Source of the DNA: a bacterium
GTDB taxonomy: Bacteria > Bacteroidota > Bacteroidia > Bacteroidales > P3
Reading direction: 5' to 3'
Length of the DNA: 64,000 nucleotides
Assembly (NCBI GenBank): GCA_014802725.1
Contig: JAAVBS010000001.1
Location: 1-64,000, forward strand
Position 1 is the first letter of the stretch. Each line of letters opens with the position of its first letter. A program made the position numbers and the translations under genes. This document shows positions 26,519-36,154 of this stretch, one piece after another. The notes beneath the pieces were generated by a model. It was not told the origin of the DNA and did not search any database. It saw only the letters and a program-made list of their open reading frames with translations.

Positions 26519-28488
26519 GACTGCAACATTTCATTGATTCGTAAAAGGGCGGCCACGCTCCACGCCTGCGAAACGGCGCCGCGCGGCGCGTGCGGCGGAT
26601 TGCCGTCATATATCTCGGACACGGAGCCCATGCAGAGTTCGCCCAAAGCCGGCTCGAACTGCGTCCATATCTTTTCCAACATCGGCCGCGCCTGCCCGCC
26701 GTAAACGGCCACACAAGCCTCGGCAAACGGTTCCAACAGCCACGGCCAAACGATGCCCTGGTGATAACAGGCGTCACGCGTGGCCTGGTCGCCTTCGTAA
26801 ACGCCTTCAAACCGGCCGTCCATCGGCGCCAGCGTCCGCAAGCCGCGCGGCGTGAGCAATACCTGCCGGACGCGCTCCAATACCAATTGGCAGATTTTAT
26901 TGCTGATGGCCTTGTAGGGCAAGGCGGCCGCGATAATTTGATTGGGGCGGAGCGAAAAGTCGCCATGGCCGTCGGCAACGACATCGGCCAGATAGCCGTG
27001 TTGTTTGCTCCAGAATGCGGCCTTGAAACGATCGGGGAATTCGGCTATCGGCTGCTGCCAACGTGCCGAGAACGCGGCCGCGCCCGCCGCGTCGTATCGC
27101 TCAAGGCTGTCGGCGATAAAACAGAGTGCGTTGTACCAAAGCGCGTTGATTTCGACCGGCGCACCGGCGCGCGGCGTTACCGGACAGCCGTTTACCACCG
27201 CATCCATCCAAGTCAACGCCTTGCCTGGCTGGGCGGCATAAACCAAGCCGTCTTGCCCCAGCCCGATGCCCGCATGGTGCCCGGAAGCGAATCCTTCCAC
27301 CACGGCCATGACCGCCGCACCGTACTTTTGCCAAATGCGCGGCCGTTCCTTTTCTTCTACGGCCATCATGTAGCGTTGCACGGCATGGACAAACCACAAG
27401 GGTGCGTCCACCGAGTTGTAGGCGGCCTCGTCGCCCGTGCCCACATTGGGAAACAACGCGCCTTGACGGTCGGCCAACATGCCGTCCAATACGGCTTCGG
27501 CGGTATCGAACCGCTTGGTGGACAAGGTTAAGCCCGGCAACGCGATAAACGTATCGCGCCCCCACGGGCCGAACCACGGATAGCCCGCCATAATCTGCGT
27601 CCGCCCCTGCCGTTGCACGATAAGGTCGGCCGCCGCATTTTCGAGACAATGCAACGCGCTGTCGGCCGGCCTCGCCTGCCGTTTGCCTTCTTCAAAAGCC
27701 TCGGCGAAATCCTGCAACGCGGGCTGTTCGCCGAACGACGCGACACCGGCCGTCACATACACCGTTTCGCCAATCCGTATCGGCATCCGGAACAAACCGG
27801 GCGTGAACCAGTCTTCCCTGGCTTCGTAGCCGCGCTGTTCTTCCTGCCAATACGTAATATCGTAATACCAGTCCGGCTTTTCTTCGAAGCCAAGGCCGTG
27901 CAGGCCTTCGATAAACAAATCGGAATAACCTTCGTAGAGCCGCAATTTGATGCCGGACGGCAGAATCTGCACCTGTTCGCAGGCGTTAGCCGACCGCCAC
28001 GACACCCCGTGCTGACGGCGGAACACGCAGAACGGCCGCAATTCCAAGATGGTGGGCGAATGCGCCTCTTCCAACGTATAGGCGATGAAAAGCCGGTTCA
28101 GCCGCTTGTGTAATAGAAGTTCCTTGCGAAGCAACACGCCGCCCACGCGATACCACCAACACGGATGCGGCATCAACGCGAATTTTTCCAGATATTTATG
28201 TCCCTTGGGTTCGTAAATATCGTCGTTGTAGCGCGTTACACCTAGATGGAACGCCTTGCCGTGCTGACGGACGGTTTCCTGCATCTGCGCGAGCAACACG
28301 TAATTGTCCTGTCCCAGATTAGGTTGCGGCGCCACATACAGGCCATGGTACTTGCGCGTATGGCAACCCGCCACCGTGGAGGAAGCGTAGCAACCGTTTT
28401 CGCCCGTACAAAGCCACTCCCGCTGCAGGGAGTCGGACAGATTGGCCAACTGTATTTTATCCAAAGACAAATCGAAATGCTGTTTCAT
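26515..28488 (-). CDS. Amylo-alpha-1,6-glucosidase / glycogen debranching enzyme (GH133)
   Basis: 657 aa; ENGCYASSTVAGCHTRKYHGLYVA, MAGYPWFGPWGRDTFIALPGL, NVGTGDEAAYNSVDAPLWFVHAV, GIVWPWLLEPF. Confidence 0.95.
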   Translation of the reverse strand: MKQHFDLSLDKIQLANLSDSLQREWLCTGENGCYASSTVAGCHTRKYHGLYVAPQPNLGQDNYVLLAQMQETVRQHGKAFHLGVTRYNDDIYEPKGHKYLEKFALMPHPCWWYRVGGVLLRKELLLHKRLNRLFIAYTLEEAHSPTILELRPFCVFRRQHGVSWRSANACEQVQILPSGIKLRLYEGYSDLFIEGLHGLGFEEKPDWYYDITYWQEEQRGYEAREDWFTPGLFRMPIRIGETVYVTAGVASFGEQPALQDFAEAFEEGKRQARPADSALHCLENAAADLIVQRQGRTQIMAGYPWFGPWGRDTFIALPGLTLSTKRFDTAEAVLDGMLADRQGALFPNVGTGDEAAYNSVDAPLWFVHAVQRYMMAVEEKERPRIWQKYGAAVMAVVEGFASGHHAGIGLGQDGLVYAAQPGKALTWMDAVVNGCPVTPRAGAPVEINALWYNALCFIADSLERYDAAGAAAFSARWQQPIAEFPDRFKAAFWSKQHGYLADVVADGHGDFSLRPNQIIAAALPYKAISNKICQLVLERVRQVLLTPRGLRTLAPMDGRFEGVYEGDQATRDACYHQGIVWPWLLEPFAEACVAVYGGQARPMLEKIWTQFEPALGELCMGSVSEIYDGNPPHAPRGAVSQAWSVAALLRINEMLQS

Positions 28489-28530
28489 ATTTTCTGTGTT
28501 TTATCTCTACAACGGTTCTTTTTATACTAA

Positions 28531-29214
28531 TTAAAAAGCCTCTTCTTTAATCCGGCCGTCCGCGCACATAAGGATGCGGGACGGGAACTTGCTAATCATC
28601 AAAAAATCGTGCGTGGCCAACAGGACGGCGCAACCGCCCTTGCTGATTTCCACAAGCAGCCGCATGATTTCCTCCGACGTACCGGGGTCCAAATTACCCG
28701 TAGGCTCATCGGCCAAAATCAACTCCGGCTCGTTGAGCAACGCCCGCGCGATGGCCACCCGTTGCTGCTCGCCGCCCGACAACCGGTACGGCATCTTGTA
28801 AGCCTGTGTCTTGAGCCCGACCTTGTCCAGCACCTCTTCGATACGCTGTTCCATCGCGTCCTTGTCTTTCCAAGCCGTAGCCTTGAGTACGAACATCAGG
28901 TTGTCGTGTATGTTGCGGTCCATGAGCAACTGGAAATCCTGAAACACGATGCCGATTCGACGCCGCAGATACGGAATTTCCTTGTCGCGCAGGCCATTCA
29001 AGCCATAGCCGCAAACCTCCACCTCGCCCGCCTGTACCGGCAGGTCGGCGTAAAGCGTGCGCAACAGCGAACTCTTGCCCGTACCGGTTTTGCCGATGAG
29101 ATAGACGAATTCGCCGCGCCGCATCGACAGGTTGACCTGCGACAGAATCAGGTAATCTTTCTGATAGACGTCCAACTGGCGGACATCGATAACGGTATCG
29201 GGTGCGTTTTCCAT
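28531..29214 (-). CDS. ftsE: FtsE-like ABC transporter ATP-binding protein
   Basis: 227 aa; LIGKTGTGKSSLLRTLYADL, RRRIGIVFQDFQLL, LSGGEQQRVAIARALLNEPELILADEPTGNLDP. Confidence 0.88.
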   Translation of the reverse strand: MENAPDTVIDVRQLDVYQKDYLILSQVNLSMRRGEFVYLIGKTGTGKSSLLRTLYADLPVQAGEVEVCGYGLNGLRDKEIPYLRRRIGIVFQDFQLLMDRNIHDNLMFVLKATAWKDKDAMEQRIEEVLDKVGLKTQAYKMPYRLSGGEQQRVAIARALLNEPELILADEPTGNLDPGTSEEIMRLLVEISKGGCAVLLATHDFLMISKFPSRILMCADGRIKEEAF

Positions 29215-29238
29215 AAGTGTCTGCTTAGCTATATCGGG

Positions 29239-31779
29239 TTATTCGCCCATCCCCATGGCGGCCTTGACGGCCTGTATATCGGCCTTCAAGGATTCCATTT
29301 CGGTTTTCAGTCTATCGATTTCGGCGGCCTGCGTTTCAACGGTCTGTTCCAACCGCTGCGTATATTGCCACAACACGGGCAACAGGCCGATATAATTAAG
29401 GCTTTTCAATCCCTTGCCGTCGGTTTGTACGAGGTGCGGGAAATAGACCTCCACCTCCTGTGCGATAAAACCGAACTGCAACGTCTGCTTTTCATCGGCC
29501 TTGAAACGGTAACGTACGGGTTGCAAAGCCTGCAAGACCGAATAATCGGCGTCCAACGGTTGGATATCGGTTTTAAGCGTGCGGTCGGAATAGGTGCCGG
29601 TACCATTGCAATAGACGGTACCCGGAACCCGAAGTTCGCCTCTTTCCGAAAGTTCCAATGCATTGCTGCGGGCGCTTTCCGCCGTTCCCACACCCACCAC
29701 CAAGGCGGCCGGACTGCCGTCATTGAAATTCGCCACCGCATTGAACCGTCCCAACACCACGCCGGTATTGTCCGTTGCCTTCAAGCTATAACCGAGCAAC
29801 ATCGCCCCCCAGGTTCTATAGGAGGATGCATTCCACGTTACTGAATTGTCACTTCCTATGCACAGGGCCCTATTGGAAGCAAGCCCCATGGTAATCGTAT
29901 TGGCACGCCCGATGGCGATACACCGGCTCGCCTTCGTTATGGTATTCTCATATCCCAAACTGATATCCGATTCCCCATCGGCAATCGACAAGGCGCGCCC
30001 CATCTGCACATTGTCCCGGACGCGGGTTCTATCGCTGGAACCCGTTGTCTTATTGTTTGCGCCAATGGTGATGTTATATCCCCCTTCCCCTGACGTTTCG
30101 GCAGACTGACGCTGGTTATTACTCGTTCCCAACACGATGCTGTTGGGTTCGAGGGTTGAAAGATTAGTGCTTTGCCCTATAACAATGGCATTATTGGCCT
30201 CATTCATAACATCATACCCCATGCCGATACCATACGCGCCGCCCACGTTGAATGATGCAGCTCCGAGATCCGCCGCGTGACCGGAACCGATTCCGATGGC
30301 ATTCTGACCGGAAACTTTAATCTGCGTACCCAAAGCCAAAGCCGTAATACCGTCCGCCCGCGCGGTTTGGCCGAAAACCATCGCCCCCTGGTCCATCGCC
30401 TCCGCCGCTTTACCGATGGCTACATTATCCGCTTGCCGCGCTTTGGCATCCGTCCCCAACGCGATGGACCCTTCCGCCAAATCGGCCCATATACTGGAAG
30501 CATCCTCCAGTTTGCCCATACGTAAGGCACCTTTACCGCTATGCCAATAGAAATGATTGCCGGCCGTCCAATTGACATCTTCAACCGCTTCTCCTTCCGC
30601 TTCGGACAACAGGAACGACCCGCCCTGCATATGGAAACGGGTTTTAGGCGCACCGCCGGTACCGACCCCCACCCGCAAACTTTTTCCAGGCGCGTCTTCG
30701 GCTTCATTGGTATATACATAATAAGCTCCCGCATCCGACCGGGCTTGCCAAACACCGCCGCCAAAATTCAATACCGGGGTAGGACCGTCATAGTTTATGC
30801 TCACGCCACTCCCCAACACATGCGGTTGGCTCTTGCCATTGGCATCGCCGACCCAAACGTTACGCTGCGGCAAAGTATTGTACTGAAGGTTATTGTCGCC
30901 CGACACGGTGGCGTTAACCACCACGGTGCCTTCCAAGCGCGTGGCTTCCTCGCTGACGAGTTCGTCTTCCACAACCACCCCGCCGGTTTGGTCATCATAG
31001 TGCATACCGGCCGTCCGCAAAGCCCCGAGTTTGCTATTGGCCGTCGCATCCCAATAAACGAACTTCAAATCGTCGCAATCCGCACAATCCGTACCGCCTC
31101 CGCCACCGCCGCCGGCTCCCCATTCCAACGTGCCCTTATCGTCTGTCAGTATCAACACTTCGCCCTTCTTGCCCCGTGTGGCCGGAAACGTATATTCATC
31201 GCCGTTTTCAAACGTGAACGTGATTTTATCATTGAACTGGACGATACCCGAGTTGACCAAACCGCCCCGTTCCCCGCTGTATTTGGGCAGGTAGCCGTCG
31301 TTTAAATCGAAGCCCACCCCGGCATCGCCGGCATAGAGCGCATAAGGCACCGAAAGCAGTTCGGAAGCCCCCATCATCGTATAGCCGTTGTTGTCGGACT
31401 GTATTTCCACCTGGGCGTAAATCGGGCTGTTTTTCCACGGCACCTCCGACAAACTGGCGCATCCCGCATGCGAAACATCACCGCGGCCTATTTCCAACAA
31501 CAGCAGGCCGAACGGATCGGTTGCCAAATCCGTATGCGTTTCCTGATACAGAATCGTGCCGGCCGGCGTTCCCTGCCGCAACGTAATCCGCACGGCCAAG
31601 CCCGTCCGTTCCGACATCGGTTCGCCTTCCACATCGCGCAACACCGCCTGATATTTGATAACGGGCGGCACACCCTCCGCCCGCAAGCCACCGTTCATCA
31701 TAACCGACAGGCTCAACAATCCGGCACACATCCACCTCAGCCAATTTCTTCCTGATCGTTTCTCCATTTCCGTATTCAC
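29239..31779 (-). CDS. Large surface/tail-fibre-like protein: N-terminal Bacteroidota domain, Gly-rich hinge, YadA-like head repeats, C-terminal S74 (chaperone of endosialidase) domain and coiled coil
   Basis: 846 aa; IKYQAVLRDVEGEPM, GAGGGGGGG, repeated NVAIGKAAEAMDQGAMVFGQTARADGITALALGTQ units, YSDRTLKTDIQPLDADYSVLQALQPVRYRFK...FGFIAQEVEVYFPHLV. Confidence 0.88.
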   Translation of the reverse strand: MNTEMEKRSGRNWLRWMCAGLLSLSVMMNGGLRAEGVPPVIKYQAVLRDVEGEPMSERTGLAVRITLRQGTPAGTILYQETHTDLATDPFGLLLLEIGRGDVSHAGCASLSEVPWKNSPIYAQVEIQSDNNGYTMMGASELLSVPYALYAGDAGVGFDLNDGYLPKYSGERGGLVNSGIVQFNDKITFTFENGDEYTFPATRGKKGEVLILTDDKGTLEWGAGGGGGGGTDCADCDDLKFVYWDATANSKLGALRTAGMHYDDQTGGVVVEDELVSEEATRLEGTVVVNATVSGDNNLQYNTLPQRNVWVGDANGKSQPHVLGSGVSINYDGPTPVLNFGGGVWQARSDAGAYYVYTNEAEDAPGKSLRVGVGTGGAPKTRFHMQGGSFLLSEAEGEAVEDVNWTAGNHFYWHSGKGALRMGKLEDASSIWADLAEGSIALGTDAKARQADNVAIGKAAEAMDQGAMVFGQTARADGITALALGTQIKVSGQNAIGIGSGHAADLGAASFNVGGAYGIGMGYDVMNEANNAIVIGQSTNLSTLEPNSIVLGTSNNQRQSAETSGEGGYNITIGANNKTTGSSDRTRVRDNVQMGRALSIADGESDISLGYENTITKASRCIAIGRANTITMGLASNRALCIGSDNSVTWNASSYRTWGAMLLGYSLKATDNTGVVLGRFNAVANFNDGSPAALVVGVGTAESARSNALELSERGELRVPGTVYCNGTGTYSDRTLKTDIQPLDADYSVLQALQPVRYRFKADEKQTLQFGFIAQEVEVYFPHLVQTDGKGLKSLNYIGLLPVLWQYTQRLEQTVETQAAEIDRLKTEMESLKADIQAVKAAMGMGE

Positions 31780-31803
31780 CGTTAAGATTGAGAAAATATC
31801 GCT

Positions 31804-32442
31804 TTAGTTTTTGATAATCTTGTAAGTTTTGACGCGGACCGCCTCCGGACGGCGCGCGGCCTCATCCGCGTTCAACCGCAACGTCAGCCGCAACAGATAC
31901 GTACCGCCCGGGTAGGCCGACAGATCCAAGGTTTCCTGCCAAGGCAAGCGACCGACCGAAGCGTGCTGCAGCCGCCGGCCGTGCAAATCCGTCAATACGG
32001 CTTCGGCCACCATACCGTCCGTCCCCAGCGGATTGAGCACCACCTGCAACGGCCCGTGCGTCGGGTTCGGATAGCAGCGGATTTCCACCAACCGCTCCGT
32101 CTCCACGCCCAAAGGCCCCCATATCGAATCCGCGTCCATATCCGCATTCATTCCGATGGTATCGAGGATAAATCCTTCGCCCTGCAAAAAGCCCTGACTC
32201 AGGATTTTCTTGGAGTTCGTGTAGGTTTCACCCATGGGTTCGCCTATCGACCAAGTTATCAGGCACGGTTCTCCTCCCGTACCCAGCGTCTGCCGCTCTT
32301 CCGCACCGCCGGAAGCCAATACTTCCCGCCCTATCGTCTGGGCGGAAAGCAGACCGCAGGAGCCACCGAGCCCCAGAAAGACCGCCAGCGTCAACAGACG
32401 TCCGATACGCCCCCGAACATGCTGTCCGTATTGTTTTTCCAT
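31804..32442 (-). CDS. Small secreted protein with T9SS type A sorting-like C-terminal domain
   Basis: 212 aa; signal region, CYPNPTHGPLQVVLNPL...AVLTDLHGRRL...LDLSAYPGGTYLLRL...VKTYKIIKN resembles the T9SS CTD. Confidence 0.82.
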   Translation of the reverse strand: MEKQYGQHVRGRIGRLLTLAVFLGLGGSCGLLSAQTIGREVLASGGAEERQTLGTGGEPCLITWSIGEPMGETYTNSKKILSQGFLQGEGFILDTIGMNADMDADSIWGPLGVETERLVEIRCYPNPTHGPLQVVLNPLGTDGMVAEAVLTDLHGRRLQHASVGRLPWQETLDLSAYPGGTYLLRLTLRLNADEAARRPEAVRVKTYKIIKN

Positions 32443-32491
32443 ACCTACAGAATAATCTGCGAATTTAAGTTTTTTTTAGCAAAACGACAAA

Positions 32492-32521
32492 TTGTATTTC
32501 CGCAAAATTTTCGTACTTTTG
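32492..32521 (+). promoter_or_regulatory. Promoter for tig-clpP: TTG (32492-32494), 19 nt, TACTTTTG (32514-32521)
   Basis: Matches Bacteroidota -33/-7 consensus; tig ATG 29 nt downstream. Confidence 0.65.
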
Positions 32522-32549
32522 CCCCCTTGATTGCAAAATTAGGTTTCAC

Positions 32550-33926
32550 ATGAATATCAGCAGAGAAAACGCAACGCAACACAACGCTTACATCAAAATC
32601 GAACTGGAGCCGGCCGATTATCAGACGGCTGTGGCCGATGAACTCAAAGCGTACCGCAAAAAAGTACAACTGAACGGTTTCCGCGCGGGCATGGTACCGG
32701 CCGGATTGGTCAAGAAAATGTACGGCAAAGCCATTTTGGCCGAAGAAGTCAACAAGATTATTTCCAACAAATTGCAGCAATACATCGCGGACGAGAAATT
32801 GGAAATTTTGGGGCAGCCCATCTCCGCCAAAGACGAAGAGACGGTGGCGGATTTCGAAAACCCCGACAAATTCGTGTTCTGGTTTGAAATCGGCCTCGCG
32901 CCCGAATTCGAACTGAACCTCGGCAAACTGACGGCCACACGCTATCAGATTAAAATCGACGACGAGATGGTGAACAAGTATGCGGACGACATCCGTCGCC
33001 GCTACGGTCAGTTGACAAGCCCCGAAAAGGCGGCCGAAGAAGACCTGTTGGGCGGGGAACTCGTACAGCTCGGCGAAGACGGCAACATGAAGGAAGGCGG
33101 CTTGAACACCAAGACGTCGATTGCCATCAACACGCTCGGCCTGAAGACGATTCAGAAGAAATTTATCGGCAAAAAGGTGGGCGACGCCGTGGATTTCCCG
33201 ATTCAGAAGGCATTCAAGAACGCGACCGACCTGGCCGCCATGTTGCATATTTCGAAAGAAGAGGCCGAGAAACTGGAGGGCGACTTCCGCTTTACGATTG
33301 AGAGCGTCAGCCATATTGAACCGGCCGAACTGAACGAAGATCTGTACAAAAAGGTTTATCCGTCGGCCGACATCAAGGACGAAGCCGGTTTTAAGGAAGC
33401 CATCCGCAACGAGGCCAAGCAGTTCTACAGCCGCGACACCGACCGCAAGTTCATGAACGACGTCATTGACCTGCTCGTGGAGAAAACGAAAATGGACTTG
33501 CCCGAAGAATTCCTGAAACGCTGGATTATGCAAGGCGACACGAACCGCAAGCCGGGCGAGGCCGCCCTGACACCGGAAATCGTGGACAAGGAATTCCCGA
33601 TGTATGCCAACTCCATCAAATGGCAGTTGATTGAAAGCCGCTTGATTAAAGACAACAACATCGATATCAAACCGGAAGACCTGCGGACGTTCTACCGCGA
33701 ACGCGTGCTTTCGCAATATTTCCCGGTACAGACGCAGGACGAGGAAACGAACAAGCGCATTGACCGCGTTATCGACAGCATGATGCAGAACCAAGAGGAA
33801 ATCAAGCGCGTTTACGACGCCATGATGGACGAAAAGATGATTGCGCTCTTCCTCGAAAAGGTTAAACAGAACGACAAGGCGGTTTCGTATGACGAATTCG
33901 TTGCGTTGTTGAACCCCGGCAAATAA
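32550..33926 (+). CDS. tig: Trigger factor
   Basis: 458 aa; [37 protein letters not shown]-terminal SurA-like region, adjacent to clpP. Confidence 0.93.
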   Translation: MNISRENATQHNAYIKIELEPADYQTAVADELKAYRKKVQLNGFRAGMVPAGLVKKMYGKAILAEEVNKIISNKLQQYIADEKLEILGQPISAKDEETVADFENPDKFVFWFEIGLAPEFELNLGKLTATRYQIKIDDEMVNKYADDIRRRYGQLTSPEKAAEEDLLGGELVQLGEDGNMKEGGLNTKTSIAINTLGLKTIQKKFIGKKVGDAVDFPIQKAFKNATDLAAMLHISKEEAEKLEGDFRFTIESVSHIEPAELNEDLYKKVYPSADIKDEAGFKEAIRNEAKQFYSRDTDRKFMNDVIDLLVEKTKMDLPEEFLKRWIMQGDTNRKPGEAALTPEIVDKEFPMYANSIKWQLIESRLIKDNNIDIKPEDLRTFYRERVLSQYFPVQTQDEETNKRIDRVIDSMMQNQEEIKRVYDAMMDEKMIALFLEKVKQNDKAVSYDEFVALLNPGK

Positions 33927-33928
33927 TT

Positions 33929-34615
33929 ATGGATTACAACGAATTTAGAAAATACGCCATCGGCCACCGCGGCATCAACAGCACCACGTTCGATGCCGTG
34001 ACGGCCGCACAGGCCAAAGCCTATTACGTTTCGCCGACCATTATTGAGGAACGTCAGTTGAATGTGGCGCAAATGGACGTTTTTTCGCGCCTGATGATGG
34101 ACCGCATCATTTTCCTCGGCGTGCCCATCGACGACCAGGTGGCCAACATCATCCAGGCCCAGTTGCTGTTTTTGGATTCGGTGGACCAACACAAAGACAT
34201 CCAGATTTACCTGAATACGCCGGGCGGCTCGGTATATGCGGGTCTGGGCATTTACGACACGATGCAGTACGTTGCGCCGGACGTGGCCACGATTTGCACG
34301 GGCATGGCGGCCTCCATGGGCGCGGTATTGCTCTGCGCCGGCCAAAAAGGCAAACGCACGGCCCTGCCGCACGCCCGCGTCCTGATTCATCAGCCGATGG
34401 GCGGTGCCGAAGGCCAGGCCTCGGATATTGAAATCACGGCGCGCGAAATCCTGAAACTTAAAAAGGAGCTGTACGATATTTTGGCGCAGCACAGCGGTCA
34501 GACTTACGAGAAGATTTATCAGGACGCCGACCGCGATTACTGGATGACGGCGCAGGAAGCCCTGGCCTACGGCATGATTGACGAAGTGCTGGGCAAATCG
34601 GACAAGAAAGCCTAA
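33929..34615 (+). CDS. clpP: ATP-dependent Clp protease proteolytic subunit
   Basis: 228 aa; [72 protein letters not shown]. Confidence 0.97.
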   Translation: MDYNEFRKYAIGHRGINSTTFDAVTAAQAKAYYVSPTIIEERQLNVAQMDVFSRLMMDRIIFLGVPIDDQVANIIQAQLLFLDSVDQHKDIQIYLNTPGGSVYAGLGIYDTMQYVAPDVATICTGMAASMGAVLLCAGQKGKRTALPHARVLIHQPMGGAEGQASDIEITAREILKLKKELYDILAQHSGQTYEKIYQDADRDYWMTAQEALAYGMIDEVLGKSDKKA

Positions 34616-36141
34616 TGGTTATGCTTGGCCTGATTCTGTCGCTCGTTATCTACAAAGCCTTGCTGGCCGTCAGTTTATGGGCGGCTTTCAAAGACGGCGG
34701 ACGCACCCCCTATTGGCTGTTCGTGCCGTTCTACGCCGAATGGCTTTGGATTAAGATAACGGGGCGGAGATGGTATCTCTATTATCCGTTCCTGCTTTTA
34801 CCCTTCCTCGACTGTTTTGTATTTTGGGTGCTCTGCATAGAGACGGCTTACGGCTACAAACGCCATCGGCTTCTCGATTGCTTTTTGGCGGCCGCCGTGC
34901 CGTTCGTCTATTTCCCTTATTTAGCCTACAAACGGCATCTGCACTTTGAGAACCCCGCGCTGTTGCCGCCTTTTGCCAAGACCCCGACGCGGGAATGGAT
35001 AGACACGCTCTGCTTTGCCCTGGCGGTGGCCTTGATTGTACACGGCTTTTACTTCAAAGGCTATGTTATTCCGTCCTCCTCGATGGAAAAGAGCCTTCAG
35101 GTGGGCGACTTCCTGTTTGTCAGCAAGATTCACTACGGGCCGCGGCTGCCCATAACCCCCGTCGCGTTTCCTTTCGTATTGCATACGATGCCGCTGACCA
35201 AAGACAAGCCGTCGTTCGTATCCGGCATACAGTTGCCGTATTACCGCTTTCCTGGCTTTACCGAGGTTAAGCGCAACGACGTCATCGTGTTCAACTTTCC
35301 GGACGGCGACACCGTATCAACGGTCTATCAGAGCAACGTCAGCTATTATACGTTGGTAAAACAGGTGGGGCGCGAGGCGGTTTGGCGCGACAAGAACCGT
35401 TTCGGCCGCATCGTATATCGGCCGGTGGACCGCCGCGAAAGCTTTGTGAAACGTTGTATCGGCCTGCCCGGCGACACGGTGGAACTGCGCGACGGCCAAA
35501 CCTATGTAAACGGACAACGCGCCGAAGACCCGGCTCAAATGGAACAGAATTACCGCATTCTGCCGCAGCCGTGGCTGCTTCCGCGTCAGGAATGGCTCAA
35601 ACTCGGTGTTTCGGGCGATGATCTCAAGCAACTTTTCAACCCGAATTACGACCGCGTACCGTTGACACGCCAGATGGCGGCGGCCCTTGAGGCGGACGGA
35701 CGGCTGACCGCCGAAATGGACATTACGCCGGCCGACCTGATCGACCGCCAGTTGTTTCCATTCGACCCGGCGCGCTTTGCCTGGAATATTGATCAATACG
35801 GCCCGGTTTACGTGCCGCGCAAGGGTGATTCGGTTCTACTGACGGCGGATAACATCGCGCTTTACCGACGGATTATCACGACCTACGAAGGCCATACGCT
35901 GACCGAAAAGGACGGCCGCTTTTATGTGGACGGACAGTTGTGCAACCGCTATGTCTTTGGCATGAATTACTACTGGGCGATGGGCGACAACCGACACAAC
36001 TCGGCCGACTCGCGCTATTGGGGATTCGTGCCCGAAGACCACATCGTGGGCAAAGCGTTTTGGGTATGGATGTCGTGGAACAAAGACGGCAAGGGTTTCA
36101 AGAAAATCCGCTGGAACCGCATCGGCCGAACGATCCGGTAG
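34615..36141 (+). CDS. lepB: Signal peptidase I (S26 family), long Bacteroidota form
   Basis: 508 aa; VIPSSSMEKSLQVGDFLFVSK catalytic Ser, RRESFVKRCIGLPGDTVELRDG catalytic Lys, MGDNRHNSADSRYWGFVPEDHIVGKA; start overlaps clpP stop (TAATG). Confidence 0.94.
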   Translation: MVMLGLILSLVIYKALLAVSLWAAFKDGGRTPYWLFVPFYAEWLWIKITGRRWYLYYPFLLLPFLDCFVFWVLCIETAYGYKRHRLLDCFLAAAVPFVYFPYLAYKRHLHFENPALLPPFAKTPTREWIDTLCFALAVALIVHGFYFKGYVIPSSSMEKSLQVGDFLFVSKIHYGPRLPITPVAFPFVLHTMPLTKDKPSFVSGIQLPYYRFPGFTEVKRNDVIVFNFPDGDTVSTVYQSNVSYYTLVKQVGREAVWRDKNRFGRIVYRPVDRRESFVKRCIGLPGDTVELRDGQTYVNGQRAEDPAQMEQNYRILPQPWLLPRQEWLKLGVSGDDLKQLFNPNYDRVPLTRQMAAALEADGRLTAEMDITPADLIDRQLFPFDPARFAWNIDQYGPVYVPRKGDSVLLTADNIALYRRIITTYEGHTLTEKDGRFYVDGQLCNRYVFGMNYYWAMGDNRHNSADSRYWGFVPEDHIVGKAFWVWMSWNKDGKGFKKIRWNRIGRTIR

Positions 36142-36154
36142 GCTCTCCGCTTCT

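Noticed and set aside
31081-31130. GGN trinucleotide run (poly-Gly) as a phase-variation tract
   Set aside because: Units are in-frame codons with mixed third positions, so slippage would not switch the gene off; more likely a flexible hinge.
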